Part shown: piece after piece, positions 4,059-5,265 of the stretch | How positions within the stretch are numbered: position 1 is the stretch's first letter | Layout: each line of letters begins with the position of its first letter | DNA from: an uncultured Chlamydiaceae bacterium | GTDB taxonomy: Bacteria > Chlamydiota > Chlamydiia > Chlamydiales > Parachlamydiaceae | Direction of reading: 5' to 3' | Length of the DNA stretch: 5,265 bases | Assembly: GCA_945957185.1 (NCBI GenBank) | Contig: CAMFKA010000152.1 | Coordinates: 1-5,265, forward strand | Position numbers and translations under genes: made by a program | The notes under the pieces: model-generated | Seen by the model: the letters and a program-made list of their open reading frames with translations, nothing else | Databases searched by the model: none | Told to the model about the DNA's origin: nothing

Positions 4059-5069
4059 ATGGTCGCTACAACATCGCTATTACCGATTTCAATTCCACAA
4101 CCGGTCGACAATTCTTATGTCGTTTGTGGTCAGGTTGATGCACAAGTCGAAGTGCCTAAAACTCGATTGGCTCCTGGTTCCCTTATCGTTGCCCCAAATT
4201 CTCAGCCATATAATTCTTGGGGCAGAGATGCAATTCGGGCTTCATATGATCAATTGCAAAAAATTGCAGCGTGTTGGAAGACAGCGGGTACTAGTGAAGG
4301 GTATACCACTGATCAGTTTATGGTTTATGGCAGACAGCATTATAGTGGTTCCTTGGCCGAATCATTTAAGTGGGAGATCGTCCCTTACTACAAATCTGCG
4401 CTTGGAAAATTGGGAAGATTTATACAACAAATTATGACCCTGGTAAGGATTGTCTTTGGCGGAACGGTAGCGTCCGAAAGTTCTCTACAGCGTACACAAA
4501 GTTTTTACCAAGCAAATCTTCCAAAGAATTTAGTAGGATCAGAGATTTCTAAAACGGTACAAGGGGTTTTTAAGGATGAAATCGGAAACGATCCATTTTG
4601 TAATCCTGATCGAATTGCAAAGCAGCGGGTTTTAGAAGGGGAAAGAGTGAATGTGTTGTATAATTATGCACCGATCGGTTTTGGTGGCGAAAGGCTTCAC
4701 TTCCTTATCACTCCAAAAGCACATAAAGAAGGCTTTACCGAGCTATCTCTTGAGGAGTATGAAGAAGCGGTAACACTCTCCAAGCTGCTTATGGATTTTT
4801 ATGAATCAAGTCGAAAAGTTCACGATGTGCATCTTTTTCATAAAACAGGTGTAGATGCCGGTCAGACTGTTCCACATTGGCACATGCACATGATTTTTAC
4901 GCTTAGTGAGACGCAAGCGTTCATGGGTAAACTTACCGTGCTAAAAAATATGCTTTTTGGGTCTTCTCCAATGAATGAGAAAGCGTTAAGCGATCGCATT
5001 GCCAAACTGACCGAAGAGTTAAACACGGTTCAAAGATTTGCAAATTACATTCCGCAAAAAACGGAGTAG
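4059..5069 (+). CDS. HIT-family protein with an apparent degenerate N-terminal HIT module
   Basis: A 336-residue protein from the ATG at 4059. The C-terminal HIT domain (about 195-285) has HFLITPKAH (214-222), an acidic helix (LSLEEYEEAVTLSKLLMDFY), and GQTVPHWHMHMIF with the catalytic triad His273, His275, His277. HIT enzymes are nucleotide hydrolases or transferases acting on the alpha-phosphate. The substrate here is unknown. Residues 38-111 repeat the same layout without the catalytic residues: SLIVAPNSQ (41-49), a helix around YDQLQKIAACWK, and SFKWEIVPYY. There the triad positions read Ser102, Lys104 and Glu106. This would make a two-module protein like GalT or Ap4A phosphorylase, rather than the usual ~110-150-residue HIT. 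Residues 118-135 form a hydrophobic or amphipathic linker. The C-terminal ~50 residues look helical. There is no signal peptide. Confidence 0.87.
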   Translation: MVATTSLLPISIPQPVDNSYVVCGQVDAQVEVPKTRLAPGSLIVAPNSQPYNSWGRDAIRASYDQLQKIAACWKTAGTSEGYTTDQFMVYGRQHYSGSLAESFKWEIVPYYKSALGKLGRFIQQIMTLVRIVFGGTVASESSLQRTQSFYQANLPKNLVGSEISKTVQGVFKDEIGNDPFCNPDRIAKQRVLEGERVNVLYNYAPIGFGGERLHFLITPKAHKEGFTELSLEEYEEAVTLSKLLMDFYESSRKVHDVHLFHKTGVDAGQTVPHWHMHMIFTLSETQAFMGKLTVLKNMLFGSSPMNEKALSDRIAKLTEELNTVQRFANYIPQKTE

Positions 5070-5085
5070 ACTCCGACTGCATTTT
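5062..5085 (+). terminator. Weak terminator-like hairpin overlapping the HIT stop codon
   Basis: CGGAG (5062-5066) pairs with CTCCG (5071-5075) across TAGA, which includes the stop codon. An A-run precedes it and TTTT follows 6 nt after the stem. The stem is short, so termination is uncertain. Confidence 0.35.
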
Positions 5086-5245
5086 CTTGGTAATCGAGCT
5101 TGAAACCCCGTATACGAGTGAATTGAACTTAGGCAGGGGCGCAGGCCAATGCTATCAACTTGAGGAAGAGTTGGCACCTTGGACTAAATTAGGCGTTACA
5201 AAAAATAATATGCAGCTAGAGCGCCAAGCGCGACTGATTTTATAG
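5075..5245 (+). pseudogene. Short open frame without a start, possible gene remnant
   Basis: One frame stays open from before the end of the HIT gene to a TAG at 5243-5245. It reads protein-like residues such as LVIELETPYTSELNLGRG and LEEELAPWTKLGV, then LERQARLIL. There is no plausible start codon or ribosome site; the only ATG is near the end, at about 5201. I recognise no family. It may be the eroded C-terminus of a gene, or a chance open frame. The last 20 bases hold nothing I can identify. Confidence 0.2.
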
Positions 5246-5265
5246 CCCACTGCGACGCAGGAGCT

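Noticed and set aside
4117..4552. Two plus-strand frames inside the HIT gene
   Set aside because: They are out-of-frame shadows without ribosome sites or recognisable domains.
5070..5265. tRNA gene or attachment site at the right edge
   Set aside because: No cloverleaf, no TTC-type T-loop and no CCA end could be assembled.

Overview
The window (roughly 40% G+C by eye) looks like chromosomal DNA of an amoeba-associated chlamydia (Parachlamydia/Waddlia/Criblamydia type) or a similar intracellular bacterium. The basis is circumstantial: a eukaryote-like leucine-rich-repeat (LRR) protein, a bacterial SUI1/eIF1 factor, short exported Cys-rich proteins, and a HIT-family protein in a loosely packed genome with long repeats. 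No marker gene proves the taxon, so this is an inference.

Left edge (1-711, minus strand). Two exported proteins are read leftward with a 19-nt gap. The first is a 188-residue secreted protein that may have an allene-oxide-cyclase/dirigent-like barrel. The second is a Cys-rich exported protein cut by the window edge. They probably share a promoter at about 682-711.

769-1540 (plus strand). A compact type II toxin-antitoxin module in toxin-first (HigBA-like) order: a RelE/HigB-type toxin with a GTG start at 826, followed after 1 nt by an XRE-family antitoxin. A perfect 12-bp-arm palindrome sits between and over the -35 and -10 boxes, as expected for an autoregulatory operator. A hairpin terminator closes the unit.

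1546-2828 (plus strand). A three-gene operon behind a good sigma-70-type promoter: an unrecognised protein with a short beta-strand-repeat-like segment, a thioredoxin-fold (2Fe-2S) ferredoxin-like protein, and a SUI1/YciH translation factor coupled to it by TAATG.

2863-3080. A 218-bp nested inverted repeat lies between convergent genes. Its 67-nt outer arms match at 64/67 positions and it encloses a perfect 21-bp inner hairpin. It is the most unusual DNA structure in the window.

3120-5069. A minus-strand LRR protein with a regular 28-residue period and a plus-strand HIT protein diverge from a shared 165-bp intergenic region. The HIT protein appears to contain two HIT modules, of which only the C-terminal one keeps the His triad. 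The last ~190 bases hold no confident gene, only a short open frame that may be a remnant.
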